From positions 9,322-73,321 of the forward strand of contig JAHABX010000018.1 of assembly GCA_018376135.1 (NCBI GenBank): 64,000 nucleotides of DNA. Direction: 5' to 3'. This document shows positions 8,226 to 16,187 of the stretch, in pieces. The number at the start of each line of letters is the position of its first letter. Positions within the stretch are counted from its first letter, which is position 1. A model generated the notes under the pieces. It was given only the letters and a program-made list of their open reading frames with translations, searched no databases and was not told the DNA's origin. Origin of the DNA: Clostridiales bacterium (GTDB taxonomy: Bacteria; Bacillota; Clostridia; Lachnospirales; Lachnospiraceae). A program made the position numbers and the translations under genes.

Positions 8226-9401
8226 TTAATCCAATGGGTGTGCGCCGTCACCGATATCTACCACATAGAACTCTGCCTTGTGTCCGGTCTTTTCCGTATA
8301 GGCTTTATCCAGTGTCTCGATGAACAGGTCTACAGATTCGTTTTTGACGATGCTGACGGTACAGCCGCCAAAGCCGCCGCCGGTGATACGGGAGCCAAGC
8401 ACTCCGGGAATGTTCCAGGCAAGCTCTGCAAGGATATCCGTTTCTTCGCAGGAGGTCTCGTAGTCATCGCGCAGAGAGATGTGAGAGGCATTCATCAGTT
8501 TTCCGAAGGCTTCCACATCATTTGCCTTCAGTGCTTCTACGGCACGGATGGTGCGCTGGTTCTCATAGACCGCATGTTTTGCCCGTTTCTGACAGATGGG
8601 ATCTGTGATGGCATCCTTGTACTGCTCGAACTGCTCCTCATTTAAGTCGCCCAGAGTCCTGATATCCACAACCGTCTGAAGCGCCTTGAGCGCTGTCTCA
8701 CTTTCTCTTCTGCGGTCATTGTAGGCAGAGGAGACCAGGCTGTGCTTTACCTTGCTGTTGGTGATGACGATCTTAGCATCCGGGAGGACGATAGAAGCGT
8801 ATTCATAGTTCAGTGTGTTCGTGTCCAGGAAGATGGCACAGTCCTTTTTGCCCATGGCGGATGCGAACTGATCCATGATACCGCAGTTCATGCCGTTGAA
8901 GTTGTTCTCGGAATACTGTCCGATCAGTGCCAGATCCACCATGGAGATGTCAAAGCCAAAGGTATCCCGGAGCATCAGCCCGGTAAGCACCTCCAGAGAT
9001 GCGGAAGAGGAAAGACCGCTTCCTGCCGGGATGTTTCCGTAGATCAGGATATCGGCGCCTGCGGTAAGATGGTATCCTCTTTTCTCAAAGGTCCACATGA
9101 TGCCCTTCGGATAATTGGTCCATCCGGCTTCGTCACAGGGAACCAGATCGTCCAGAGAAGTCTCAACAATACCAAGCTCTGTGAAATTCATGGAATAAAA
9201 GCGTACCTGACGGTCGGTTCTTGGGCGGATCACACCGTAGGTTCCGATGGTCAGAGCACAGGGAAAAACATGTCCGCCGTTATAGTCGGTATGCTCGCCG
9301 ATCAGGTTCACACGACCCGGTGCGAAGTATGCTTTCGGTTCCCCCTCAGTGCCGAAAAGCTCCGCAAATTTTTCCGTTAATTCGGTTACATTGAATGCCA
9401 T
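8226..9401 (-). CDS. galK: Galactokinase
   Basis: A 391-residue GHMP-family kinase that phosphorylates galactose at C1 with ATP. The galactokinase signature GRVNLIGEHTDYNGG, the ATP-binding GSGLSSSASLEV and the C-terminal GGGFGGCTVSIV are intact. AAGGAGG precedes the ATG. It is the first gene of a galK-galT pair whose stop and next possible ATG overlap (TAATG). An AraC-type regulator is transcribed divergently from the same 143-bp gap and is the obvious candidate regulator. Confidence 0.96.
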   Translation of the reverse strand: MAFNVTELTEKFAELFGTEGEPKAYFAPGRVNLIGEHTDYNGGHVFPCALTIGTYGVIRPRTDRQVRFYSMNFTELGIVETSLDDLVPCDEAGWTNYPKGIMWTFEKRGYHLTAGADILIYGNIPAGSGLSSSASLEVLTGLMLRDTFGFDISMVDLALIGQYSENNFNGMNCGIMDQFASAMGKKDCAIFLDTNTLNYEYASIVLPDAKIVITNSKVKHSLVSSAYNDRRRESETALKALQTVVDIRTLGDLNEEQFEQYKDAITDPICQKRAKHAVYENQRTIRAVEALKANDVEAFGKLMNASHISLRDDYETSCEETDILAELAWNIPGVLGSRITGGGFGGCTVSIVKNESVDLFIETLDKAYTEKTGHKAEFYVVDIGDGAHPLD

Positions 9402-9456
9402 AGGTAATTCCTCCTTAATAAATATCCCATGCCGGCATCTTCATGTCCGCCGGCGG

Positions 9457-9484
9457 TTGACATATGCTTTAATATAAATATAAT
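9457..9484 (+). promoter_or_regulatory. Consensus promoter of the AraC regulator
   Basis: TTGACA (9457-9462), 16 nt, TATAAT (9479-9484), about 60 nt before the araC start. Just upstream, GCCGGC (9431-9436) and GCCGGC (9449-9454) form an inverted pair between the two divergent genes that could be an operator. Confidence 0.7.
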
Positions 9485-9544
9485 GAGAAACAGAGAGGAA
9501 TTCAACAAGAATATTCTTATAAAATGGAAGGATATTGAGATTTT

Positions 9545-10438
9545 ATGAAGTTAAACATCAATCAGGAGCAAAAAGAGATTAAGGAACACGGAAACTATGG
9601 TTTTCCCCTGCTGGTAAGCTATGAAAGGCTGTCCTATTTTGATACCTGGTCCTTTCCCTGGCACTGGCATCCGGAGATCGAGCTGACCCTTGTTATGGAA
9701 GGAGAGATCGCTTATCAGGTAAATGAAAGTGTGTATCATCTGAGGAAGGGAGAGGGACTTTTCTGCAATACCAACGTGCTTCATTCAGGCAGGCGGCTGG
9801 ATACGCCGGACTGCAGCTATCTGTCAATCACCTTCCATCCCAGACTTCTCTATGGATACAGCTCCAGCGTGATACAGGACAAGTATGTGCGCCATATTCT
9901 GAAGAGTGGATCCCTTGCGTCGATCCATCTGGTCCCGGAGGTGGAATGGCAGCATCAGGTGCTGGAGCTTATGGAAAAGATACGGCAGCTTCATCAGGAA
10001 CATCCGGTATCAGAGGAGCTGCAGATCCAGATCGCTCTTCTGGAGATCTGGCGGCGGATCTTTGAGCATGTGGAATCCCAGGAGACAGCCTGTGCGGAGA
10101 ATGGACGGGATACGGAGCGTATCCGCAAGGTTATGGAATATATTCATCTGCATTATGCAGAGAAGATCACCCTGGAGGATCTGGCAGAGCAGGTCCACCT
10201 GTGCAAGAGTGAGAGCTGCCGGTTGTTCCGGCGTTATATGAATGAGTCCATGTTTGCATATCTTCTGGATTACCGGATCGAGAGAAGCCTGGAGCTTCTG
10301 CGCAGGACGGATCTGGATGTGACCCAGATCGCGGATCGGTCAGGCTTTGTGAATCCGGGATATTTTTCGAGGATATTTAAGAGGAAGATGGGCTGTACGC
10401 CGCTGGAATACCGGAAGAGCCGGAGCGGGGGACGCTGA
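9545..10438 (+). CDS. AraC family transcriptional regulator
   Basis: A 297-residue regulator with an N-terminal cupin-like sugar-sensing domain (HWHPEIELTLVMEGE near residue 37) and a C-terminal pair of helix-turn-helix motifs (ITLEDLAEQVHLCKS; DVTQIADRSGFVNPGYFSRIFKR). It is transcribed divergently from galK-galT, so control of galactose or galacto-N-biose use is a reasonable inference; the inducer is not known. The ribosome binding site is weak (GGAAGG is rather far from the ATG). Confidence 0.88.
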   Translation: MKLNINQEQKEIKEHGNYGFPLLVSYERLSYFDTWSFPWHWHPEIELTLVMEGEIAYQVNESVYHLRKGEGLFCNTNVLHSGRRLDTPDCSYLSITFHPRLLYGYSSSVIQDKYVRHILKSGSLASIHLVPEVEWQHQVLELMEKIRQLHQEHPVSEELQIQIALLEIWRRIFEHVESQETACAENGRDTERIRKVMEYIHLHYAEKITLEDLAEQVHLCKSESCRLFRRYMNESMFAYLLDYRIERSLELLRRTDLDVTQIADRSGFVNPGYFSRIFKRKMGCTPLEYRKSRSGGR

Positions 10439-10442
10439 TTCG

Positions 10443-10489
10443 CGGGCACAAAAATAAGGACACCGCCGGTGCCCTTAAATCTTTGTGCC
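10443..10489. terminator. Possible terminator hairpin between convergent genes
   Basis: GCACAAA...TAAGG pairs with CCTTA...TTTGTGC around an inner CACCG/CGGTG stem. There is no strong T-run, so efficiency is uncertain. It sits between araC and the DUF6465 gene. Confidence 0.45.
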
Positions 10490-10501
10490 TATGCAGCTGA
10501 A

Positions 10502-10867
10502 TTACAGACTCTTTAAATCCACCTTGGATTCTTCGCCGCCCTCACCGTTTACGGTGTAGTATGCAGCCTGCTCTGCAGCGTTGATGTAGATCTTCAGATC
10601 AGTAGCTTCCAGTCCACTGTCCTTAACAGCCTTCTTAACAGCAGTCTGAACGTCTGCGATTGCAACGCTTAAACCGTTCATCTCCACACATACGGAAGTC
10701 TTGCATGCAGGCTTCTTTGCAGGAGCTTTCTTCTCAACAGCTTTTTCTGCAGCTTCAACAGCAACAGCTTCTGCTGCAGGTGCTTTTACAGTTTCTGCTG
10801 CCTTTACAGTTTCTGCTGCCTTTACCGGAGCAGCTGCAGCTTTGGTTGTTTTTCTTGGTCTTGCCAT
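10502..10867 (-). CDS. DUF6465 family protein with Ala/Lys/Pro-rich N-terminus
   Basis: A 121-residue protein. The first half is a low-complexity, basic, Ala/Lys/Pro/Glu-rich segment with a tandem KAAETV repeat. The second half (from about SVCVEMNG) is a compact domain ending NAAEQAAYYTVNGEGG. This matches the DUF6465 family of Clostridia, of unknown function. The N-terminus recalls histone-H1-like or linker tails, but no DNA-binding role is shown. It has a near-perfect promoter and an AGGAGG site and is probably monocistronic and well expressed. Confidence 0.75.
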   Translation of the reverse strand: MARPRKTTKAAAAPVKAAETVKAAETVKAPAAEAVAVEAAEKAVEKKAPAKKPACKTSVCVEMNGLSVAIADVQTAVKKAVKDSGLEATDLKIYINAAEQAAYYTVNGEGGEESKVDLKSL

Positions 10868-10938
10868 TTTTCATTTCCTCCTCATAACACATCTAAAGCA
10901 ATATATTATCTTAAGTCAAATTGTTTATGCCAATGCCT

Positions 10939-10967
10939 ATTATAGGCACATTCTGCGAAAATGTCAA
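10939..10967 (-). promoter_or_regulatory. Consensus sigma-A promoter of the DUF6465 gene
   Basis: On the minus strand TTGACA (10967-10962), 17 nt, TATAAT (10944-10939): an exact match to consensus with ideal spacing. Confidence 0.85.
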
Positions 10968-11032
10968 ATCCATAACCAAAATTACGGGAAAGAGAGCCGG
11001 AAAAACGGAAAAATGTGGCTGCAGAGGATGGA

Positions 11033-11046
11033 GTCAGGATCCTGAC
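11033..11046. promoter_or_regulatory. 14-bp perfect palindrome upstream of the cobalt transporter operon
   Basis: GTCAGGATCCTGAC is a perfect inverted repeat 36 bp upstream of the cbiM -35 box. It could be an operator for a metal-responsive regulator; this is inference only. No cobalamin aptamer was seen in the 300-bp gap. Confidence 0.35.
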
Positions 11047-11081
11047 ATTATGACGTATAACAAAAAGGAATAGGTATACCG

Positions 11082-11110
11082 TGGACTTTTCCCGGGGGAA
11101 GTGCTAGAAT
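11082..11110 (+). promoter_or_regulatory. Probable promoter of cbiMNQ(OK)
   Basis: TGGACT (11082-11087), 17 nt, TAGAAT (11105-11110). The spacer holds the palindrome TTCCCGGGGGAA, which would place a repressor directly over the promoter. Confidence 0.55.
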
Positions 11111-11171
11111 CACACATAGCAGTAAAACAGGGTCCGTTTTGATACTGAAATTACTCAGGAGGGAAAAGTAA

Positions 11172-11921
11172 ATGAATAAAAAAGAAAAAAAACTGATCGT
11201 TCTTGCATCTGCATTTGCGATACTGTTCGGGATCGCCCCGGTGTCCAATGCCATGCATATTATGGAGGGTTATCTTTCTATAAAATATTGTATTATCTGG
11301 GGTGTGATCTGTGTTCCGTTTCTGGTGGCAGGCTTCTTCTCCATCAGGAAGACCATGAATGAGCACAGGAAGACCATGATTCTTCTCGCCATGTCCGGCG
11401 CCTTTATTTTTGTCATATCTTCTCTGAAGATTCCGTCTGTGACAGGAAGCTGTTCTCATATGACGGGAACCGGTCTTGGTGCGTTGCTGTTTGGACCGGC
11501 AGCAGTCTCTGTACTGGGAATTATTGTGCTGCTCTTCCAGGCGATCCTGCTGGCGCATGGAGGACTGACCTCTCTTGGAGCCAATACCTTTTCCATGGCA
11601 GTTGCAGGTCCTTTTGTATCCTATGGAGTGTACCGGCTTTTGAAGAAGACCCCTTTGAGCAGAAAGGTCAGCGTATTTCTGGCTGCAGCGCTGGGGGATC
11701 TGCTTACATACTGTGTGACCAGCCTTCAGCTTGCCCTTGCCTATCCGTCTGAGGTGGGAGGCGTGGGTGCTTCCGCAGTGAAGTTCCTTGGAGTGTTTGC
11801 ACCGACGCAGCTTCCTCTGGCGGTGATCGAAGGACTGATCACCGTGATCATTATCATCGGTCTGGAATCCTATGCGAAACCGGAGCTGAAAGAACTGGGC
11901 TTTATGAAGGAGGAAGAGTAA
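11172..11921 (+). CDS. cbiM: Cobalt ECF transporter S component CbiM
   Basis: A 249-residue membrane protein, the substrate-binding core of a group I energy-coupling-factor cobalt importer. A signal-like N-terminus precedes MHIMEGYLS. In the family, cleavage exposes the new N-terminal Met-His, whose histidine helps coordinate Co2+. Further family motifs are [18 protein letters not shown] and [25 protein letters not shown] precedes the start. It is the first gene of the cbiM-cbiN-cbiQ-cbiO/K operon, which couples cobalt uptake to cobalt insertion for B12 synthesis. Confidence 0.95.
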   Translation: MNKKEKKLIVLASAFAILFGIAPVSNAMHIMEGYLSIKYCIIWGVICVPFLVAGFFSIRKTMNEHRKTMILLAMSGAFIFVISSLKIPSVTGSCSHMTGTGLGALLFGPAAVSVLGIIVLLFQAILLAHGGLTSLGANTFSMAVAGPFVSYGVYRLLKKTPLSRKVSVFLAAALGDLLTYCVTSLQLALAYPSEVGGVGASAVKFLGVFAPTQLPLAVIEGLITVIIIIGLESYAKPELKELGFMKEEE

Positions 11922-11922
11922 A

Positions 11923-12234
11923 ATGACGAAGAATACGAAGATGGTCCTGGCTATGCTGGCAGCGATCGTGCTGATCGCCCTTGTTCCTTTGTTCGCCCTG
12001 AAGGACGCGGAGTTCGGAGGATCGGATGATGCAGGCTCCACTATGGTGGCAGAGATTACGGGAACGGAATATGAGCCGTGGTTTACTCCGGTTCTGGAGA
12101 CCATGATCGACGGAGAGCTTCCCGGAGAAGTGGAGAGTCTGTTCTTCTGTATCCAGACGGGTATCGGAGTGGGTGTCATTGCATTCTGCATGGGACGTCT
12201 GGTGGAACGAAAAAAACATATGAAAGAGGATTAG
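11923..12234 (+). CDS. cbiN: Cobalt ECF transporter subunit CbiN
   Basis: A 103-residue protein with two membrane helices (about residues 7-25 and 75-95) separated by an extracytoplasmic loop (FGGSDDAGS, EYEPWF), the usual CbiN layout. CbiN assists metal loading of CbiM. It starts 1 nt after the cbiM stop, so translation is probably coupled. The gene order confirms the call. Confidence 0.92.
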   Translation: MTKNTKMVLAMLAAIVLIALVPLFALKDAEFGGSDDAGSTMVAEITGTEYEPWFTPVLETMIDGELPGEVESLFFCIQTGIGVGVIAFCMGRLVERKKHMKED

Positions 12235-12237
12235 TAT

Positions 12238-13020
12238 ATGATCGCGATTGATAAGCTGTGCTATGGCAGCAGGCTTCGCTATGTCAATGCTTCTGAAAAA
12301 ACCGCATTTGCAGTTGTGACTCTGCTGGTCTGTGTTGCCGGCCGTTCGCTTCTGATCGCAGGCATCGTATTGGGAACGATGGGGATTCTGACCGTAGGAA
12401 AGGGAGGAATCCCTTTTTCCCGTTATGTGAGGCTGCTGCTGGTTCCCCTGGGCTTTCTGCTTCTGAGCACGCTTGCGATCATGGTAAATATATCGACAGC
12501 GCCTCTGGATCTTTTTGCAGTGCAGGTGGGGAGCCGGTATGTGACGGGAAGCACAGAGGGGATGATGAGGGCAGTCCGGCTGGTCGCTACGGCGCTGGCA
12601 GGGGTGTCCTGTCTGTATTTCCTTAGTCTGTCCACTCCGGTTACGGATATTCTGACGGTGCTGGAAAAATGGCATTGTCCGGGGCTTTTGATCGAGCTGA
12701 TGCTTTTGATCTACCGGTTTATTTTCGTGCTTTTGGACATTGCGGCGGCGATTTCCACTGCTCAGGATTCCAGACTTGGAAACCGGAACTTCAAGACCGC
12801 CTGTCATTCCTTCGGAATCCTGGGGGCGGCTCTTTTTGTGCGTGCCCTGAAAAAGTCCAATGCGCTTTATGATGCCATGGAAGCACGGTGCTACGATGGA
12901 CGGATACGTGTGCTGAAGGAGGACTATCCTCCGTCGGGAAGAATAATCGCGGGGATTGTCATCTATGAGGTGCTTCTGGTATTATTGGCGTTAGGAGGAA
13001 TAACAGGATGGAAGATATAA
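12238..13020 (+). CDS. cbiQ: Cobalt ECF transporter T component CbiQ
   Basis: A 260-residue integral membrane coupling protein linking CbiM to the ATPase. It has several hydrophobic segments and the cytoplasmic coupling-helix motif EARCYDGRIR (Ala-Arg-Gly-like signature) near residue 215. It begins 3 nt after cbiN and overlaps the start of the ATPase gene by 13 nt, indicating tight translational coupling. Confidence 0.92.
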   Translation: MIAIDKLCYGSRLRYVNASEKTAFAVVTLLVCVAGRSLLIAGIVLGTMGILTVGKGGIPFSRYVRLLLVPLGFLLLSTLAIMVNISTAPLDLFAVQVGSRYVTGSTEGMMRAVRLVATALAGVSCLYFLSLSTPVTDILTVLEKWHCPGLLIELMLLIYRFIFVLLDIAAAISTAQDSRLGNRNFKTACHSFGILGAALFVRALKKSNALYDAMEARCYDGRIRVLKEDYPPSGRIIAGIVIYEVLLVLLALGGITGWKI

Positions 13021-14663
13021 TCATCAGAGCAAAGGACCTGTGGTTTTCCTATGAGGGTGAGGATTCTCATGCCCTGAACGGGCTTTCCCTGGAGATCAGA
13101 AGGGGGCATAAGGTGGCGTTGATGGGAGCCAACGGCTCCGGAAAGTCTACGTTCTTTCTGTGCTGCAATGGAATCCACAGACCGAAAAAGGGGACTCTGT
13201 ATTTTGACGGAAAGCCGGTGTCTTATGACCGGAAGGGGCTTTTGGAGCTGAGGAGCCGGGTGGGGATCGTATTTCAGGATCCGGAGAATCAGCTTTTCTC
13301 CGCCAGTGTCTATCAGGAGATCTCCTTCGGGATCCTGAATCTGGGGGTGTCGGAGGCAGAGGCGAAGAGGGAAGTGGAACAGGTCATCGATCATCTGGAG
13401 ATCACACCCTTCCGCCATAAGCCGACCCATGCATTGAGCGGCGGGCAGAAAAAACAGGTATCCATTGCGGATATTCTGGTCATGCATCCGGAGGTCATTT
13501 TCTTTGACGAGCCTGCAGCGGCGCTGGATCCGAAGCATGCGCGGATGGTCAACCGGATCGTGGATCAGCTGGCGGAAGAGGGGATCACGGTGATCGTCTC
13601 TACCCATGATGTGGATTTTGCCTGTGAATGGGCGGATGATGTATTTCTGTTCCATGGAGGCAGGGTTCTGATGGCAGGAACGCCGGAGGAGGTGTTCACG
13701 AACCGGACGGCACTGGAGAAGACCAATCTGGAGCAGCCGGCAGCATTTACCCTGTTTGACAGCCTGTGCAAAAAGGGCATACTGAAGCCGGGGCTTGCAC
13801 TGCCCAGGAATCTGAAGACACTGGAAGGTTACATTGCCCGGATCGGAAATCAGGTATATACAGGAGGAAAAGAGAGTATGAATGAGACAGGAAAGAAAGG
13901 GCTTCTTGCCGTAAGCTTTGGCACCAGCGTCAATGAGACCAGAGAAAAGACCATTGATGTGATCGAGGCGGATCTTCGGGAGGCATTTCCGGAGTATGAG
14001 CTGTACCGGGCGTGGACCAGCGGCATGATCATCCGGAAGCTTCAGAAGCGGGACGGGGTCCATGTGGATACGGTGACGGAGGCGGTTAAGAGAATGCTGG
14101 CAGACGGGGTGACTGAGCTGATCGTTCAGCCGACCCATGTGATCAACGGAGTAGAGAATGACCGGATGATCCAGGATGTGCTGGCATTCCAGAAGCAGTT
14201 TGAGAAGATTTCCTTTGGAAATCCGCTTCTGACCAGCGAGGAGGATTCGGAGGCTGTCATTCGTGCGCTGATGGAAGAATACCGGGAGCTGCCGAAGGAG
14301 GAGGCGCTGGTATTTATGGGGCATGGAACGACCCATTATGCCAATTCCATCTATGCCGCACTGGATTATAAGTTCAAGGATATGGGATATTCCCATGTAT
14401 TTCTTGGAACCGTGGAGGCATATCCGTCTCTGGAGACGCTGCTGAAGCTGGTGCGTGCATCCGGTGTGAAAAAGGTAACACTGGCGCCTTTTATGGTGGT
14501 GGCAGGAGATCATGCCATCAACGATATGTCCAGTGAGGACGAGGAATCCTGGCGGAGCCGCTTTGAGGCGGAGGGCTTTTCTGTAAGCTGTGTGCTGAAG
14601 GGACTGGGAGAGTATCCGGGTATCCGGAATGTGTATGTGAAGCATGTGAAGGACGTGCTGTAA
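13008..14663 (+). CDS. cbiO-cbiK: Fusion of cobalt ECF ATPase CbiO and sirohydrochlorin cobaltochelatase CbiK
   Basis: A single 551-codon frame. Residues 1 to about 285 are the ABC ATPase: Walker A GANGSGKST, signature ALSGGQKKQVS, Walker B VIFFDEPAAALDP and H-loop STHD. Residues 291-551 are CbiK, the anaerobic chelatase that puts Co2+ into sirohydrochlorin, with GLLAVSFGTSVNETRE and the metal-site histidines in FMGHGTTHYANS and VVAGDHAINDM. At the junction AGGAGG (13862-13867) lies 10 nt before an in-frame ATG at 13878 (Met291), a complete start signal for separate CbiK. The frame therefore may yield both a fused and a free chelatase. Each half is of normal length, consistent with loss of the cbiO stop codon. 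Confidence 0.92.
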   Translation: MEDIIIRAKDLWFSYEGEDSHALNGLSLEIRRGHKVALMGANGSGKSTFFLCCNGIHRPKKGTLYFDGKPVSYDRKGLLELRSRVGIVFQDPENQLFSASVYQEISFGILNLGVSEAEAKREVEQVIDHLEITPFRHKPTHALSGGQKKQVSIADILVMHPEVIFFDEPAAALDPKHARMVNRIVDQLAEEGITVIVSTHDVDFACEWADDVFLFHGGRVLMAGTPEEVFTNRTALEKTNLEQPAAFTLFDSLCKKGILKPGLALPRNLKTLEGYIARIGNQVYTGGKESMNETGKKGLLAVSFGTSVNETREKTIDVIEADLREAFPEYELYRAWTSGMIIRKLQKRDGVHVDTVTEAVKRMLADGVTELIVQPTHVINGVENDRMIQDVLAFQKQFEKISFGNPLLTSEEDSEAVIRALMEEYRELPKEEALVFMGHGTTHYANSIYAALDYKFKDMGYSHVFLGTVEAYPSLETLLKLVRASGVKKVTLAPFMVVAGDHAINDMSSEDEESWRSRFEAEGFSVSCVLKGLGEYPGIRNVYVKHVKDVL

Positions 14664-14674
14664 TAGAAGAGATT

Positions 14675-14706
14675 GGGAGCCGCAGCAGCAGTGGCTCCCT
14701 TTGTTT
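14675..14706 (+). terminator. Intrinsic terminator of the cbi operon
   Basis: GGGAGCC/GGCTCCC stem (14675-14699) followed by TTTGTTTT. Confidence 0.85.
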
Positions 14707-14738
14707 TGTGAAAAAAAGAACAAACAGCCAGAAGAGAG

Positions 14739-14767
14739 TTGTTTTATTTATAAAAAAAGTGTAAACT
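14739..14767 (+). promoter_or_regulatory. Probable promoter of the Mrp/Mbh antiporter operon
   Basis: TTGTTT (14739-14744), 17 nt, TAAACT (14762-14767), about 33 nt before the first gene. It is the only reasonable promoter in the gap behind the cbi terminator. Confidence 0.45.
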
Positions 14768-14800
14768 AAACAGGAATTCAAGAAGAGGAGGATGAAGGGT

Positions 14801-15265
14801 ATGTATATTGTATTTCTGCTGCTCTGGATCATTTTCAATGGGAGGATCACGCTGGAGATCCTTTTGCTGGGACTGATTCTGTGCGGTGCGCTGTTTGCAT
14901 TCTGCTGCAGGTTCCTGGGCTACAGCATAAAGCAGGATATCAGGATGCTGAAGCGGCTGCCCATAGCACTCCAGTATGCGTTTATTCTGATCGTAGAGAT
15001 CCTCAAGGCGAACCGTCAGGTGCTTTTCTTCATCATGACGCCAAGATACCAGGTGGAGCCTCAGATCGTTCATTTTACTTCCCATCTGAAATCAGAGGCG
15101 TCAAGGGTCATTCTTGCCAATTCCATCACACTGACGCCCGGTACGATCACGGTAGGTCTGGAGGGCAGTGAATTCTATGTACATTGTCTGGACAGGGAGT
15201 TTGCAGAGGGGATGGAGAATTCCATTTTTGTAGAATTACTGGAGAAGATGGAGGCGGTAGAGTAA
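14801..15265 (+). CDS. mrpE: Mrp-type antiporter subunit E (MrpE/MnhE)
   Basis: A 154-residue membrane protein of the MrpE family, an accessory subunit of multisubunit Na+(K+)/H+ antiporters. It has two to three N-terminal hydrophobic segments, then the family signature RVILANSITLTPGTITVGLEG. The start at 14801 is preferred to the ATG at 14792 because AGAGGAGG directly abuts the latter but lies about 9 nt before the former. It is the first gene of a ten-gene operon with very short or overlapping junctions. Confidence 0.9.
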   Translation: MYIVFLLLWIIFNGRITLEILLLGLILCGALFAFCCRFLGYSIKQDIRMLKRLPIALQYAFILIVEILKANRQVLFFIMTPRYQVEPQIVHFTSHLKSEASRVILANSITLTPGTITVGLEGSEFYVHCLDREFAEGMENSIFVELLEKMEAVE

Positions 15266-15266
15266 T

Positions 15267-15605
15267 ATGTACGAATCAGTTTATGAAGGATTTCTGCTAT
15301 GCTGTATGATCGTGATCGGAGTGCTGATCATTCTGTGTCTGATCCGGGCTGTTCTGGGACCACGGCTGGCGGACCGGATCGTTGCCACCAATATGATCGG
15401 CACCATGACCATTGTGGAGATCGCCATACTGGCGCTTTATATGAGAGAAAGCTATCTGTTTGATGTGTGTCTGATCTATGCCATGATCAGCTTCCTGGCG
15501 GTGGTGGTCCTGACGAAGATCTACGAGGGTGCTTATCAGGAAAAGAAGATCACGGGACACCTTTCTTTGAAGGAAACGGACGATGAAGAGGAGGATGAGG
15601 TATGA
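15267..15605 (+). CDS. mrpF: Mrp-type antiporter subunit F (MrpF/MnhF)
   Basis: A 112-residue protein with three membrane helices and the MrpF core RAVLGPRLADRIVATNMIGT, then a cytoplasmic acidic tail (DDEEEDEV). It starts 1 nt after mrpE and overlaps mrpG by 4 nt. It is an accessory subunit of the antiporter. Confidence 0.9.
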   Translation: MYESVYEGFLLCCMIVIGVLIILCLIRAVLGPRLADRIVATNMIGTMTIVEIAILALYMRESYLFDVCLIYAMISFLAVVVLTKIYEGAYQEKKITGHLSLKETDDEEEDEV

Positions 15606-15934
15606 TAGCGTGGATACAGTTGATCATAGGAGGCATTCTGATCGTGATCGGTCTGCTGACACTGTGTGTGGCAGTGTTCGGTGTCTATCGGTTCCAGTAT
15701 GTGCTGAATCGGATGCATTCCTCTGCCATGGGAGATTCTCTGGGAATCCTGTTTATCATCCTGGGGCTGATGGTACTGAGCGGATTTCAGTTCGGAACGT
15801 TGAAGCTGGCGCTGATCATTGTATTTTTCTGGCTGGCGGGTCCCGTATCCTCCCATATGATCGGGCAGATGGAGATATTGACCAATGAAAAGCTGAAAGA
15901 GGAATGTGAGGTGCCGGACGATGGAGATATTTAA
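15602..15934 (+). CDS. mrpG: Mrp-type antiporter subunit G (MrpG/MnhG)
   Basis: A 110-residue, three-helix membrane protein. FGVYRFQYVLNRMHSSAMGDSLG matches the MrpG family motif (R-hydrophobic-R-hA-hG). It overlaps mrpF by 4 nt (ATGA) and the next gene by 14 nt. Confidence 0.9.
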   Translation: MIAWIQLIIGGILIVIGLLTLCVAVFGVYRFQYVLNRMHSSAMGDSLGILFIILGLMVLSGFQFGTLKLALIIVFFWLAGPVSSHMIGQMEILTNEKLKEECEVPDDGDI

Positions 15935-16187
15935 GATTATTTTACTGGTATTTCTGATCCTGTGTGCGGTGTCGGTAAGCTTTATCAGAAGCCCGCTGAT
16001 CTCGGTGATCGTGTTCATGTCCTACAGTCTGATCATGTCGATCATCTGGTTTCTTCTGGAATCTCCGGACCTGGCAATTACAGAGGCGGCTGTGGGAGCG
16101 GGAGTGAGCAGTATCCTGTTTTTCGTGACACTGCGCAAGATCAGATTACTATCAGAGGGAGGCAGCGATGAGCAGGATCAGGGATAA
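15921..16187 (+). CDS. MbhD/DUF4040-type antiporter subunit
   Basis: An 88-residue hydrophobic protein with ESPDLAITEAAVGAGVSSILFF, the hallmark of the MbhD/DUF4040 domain, which in classical Mrp systems is part of the C-terminus of MrpA. Here it is a separate subunit, as in Mbh-type complexes. The start at 15921 is chosen over 15906 because GAGGTG lies upstream at good spacing. It overlaps both neighbours. Confidence 0.85.
   Translation: MEIFKIILLVFLILCAVSVSFIRSPLISVIVFMSYSLIMSIIWFLLESPDLAITEAAVGAGVSSILFFVTLRKIRLLSEGGSDEQDQG

Noticed and set aside
10785..10830. Short direct repeats in the DUF6465 gene
   Set aside because: They encode the tandem KAAETV in a low-complexity Ala/Lys tail and need no separate explanation.
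10868..11171. Cobalamin or NiCo riboswitch upstream of cbiM
   Set aside because: No B12-box-like sequence or conserved aptamer segment could be found; the mapped promoter leaves too short a leader.
12963..14723. 586-codon open frame on the minus strand opposite cbiO-cbiK
   Set aside because: Its translation is low-complexity, rich in His, Arg, Leu and Gln, with no domain pattern, and lies wholly over a well-supported gene on the other strand. Other long antisense frames (for example 2814-4073, 17446-18534, 20494-21567) are rejected for the same reason.
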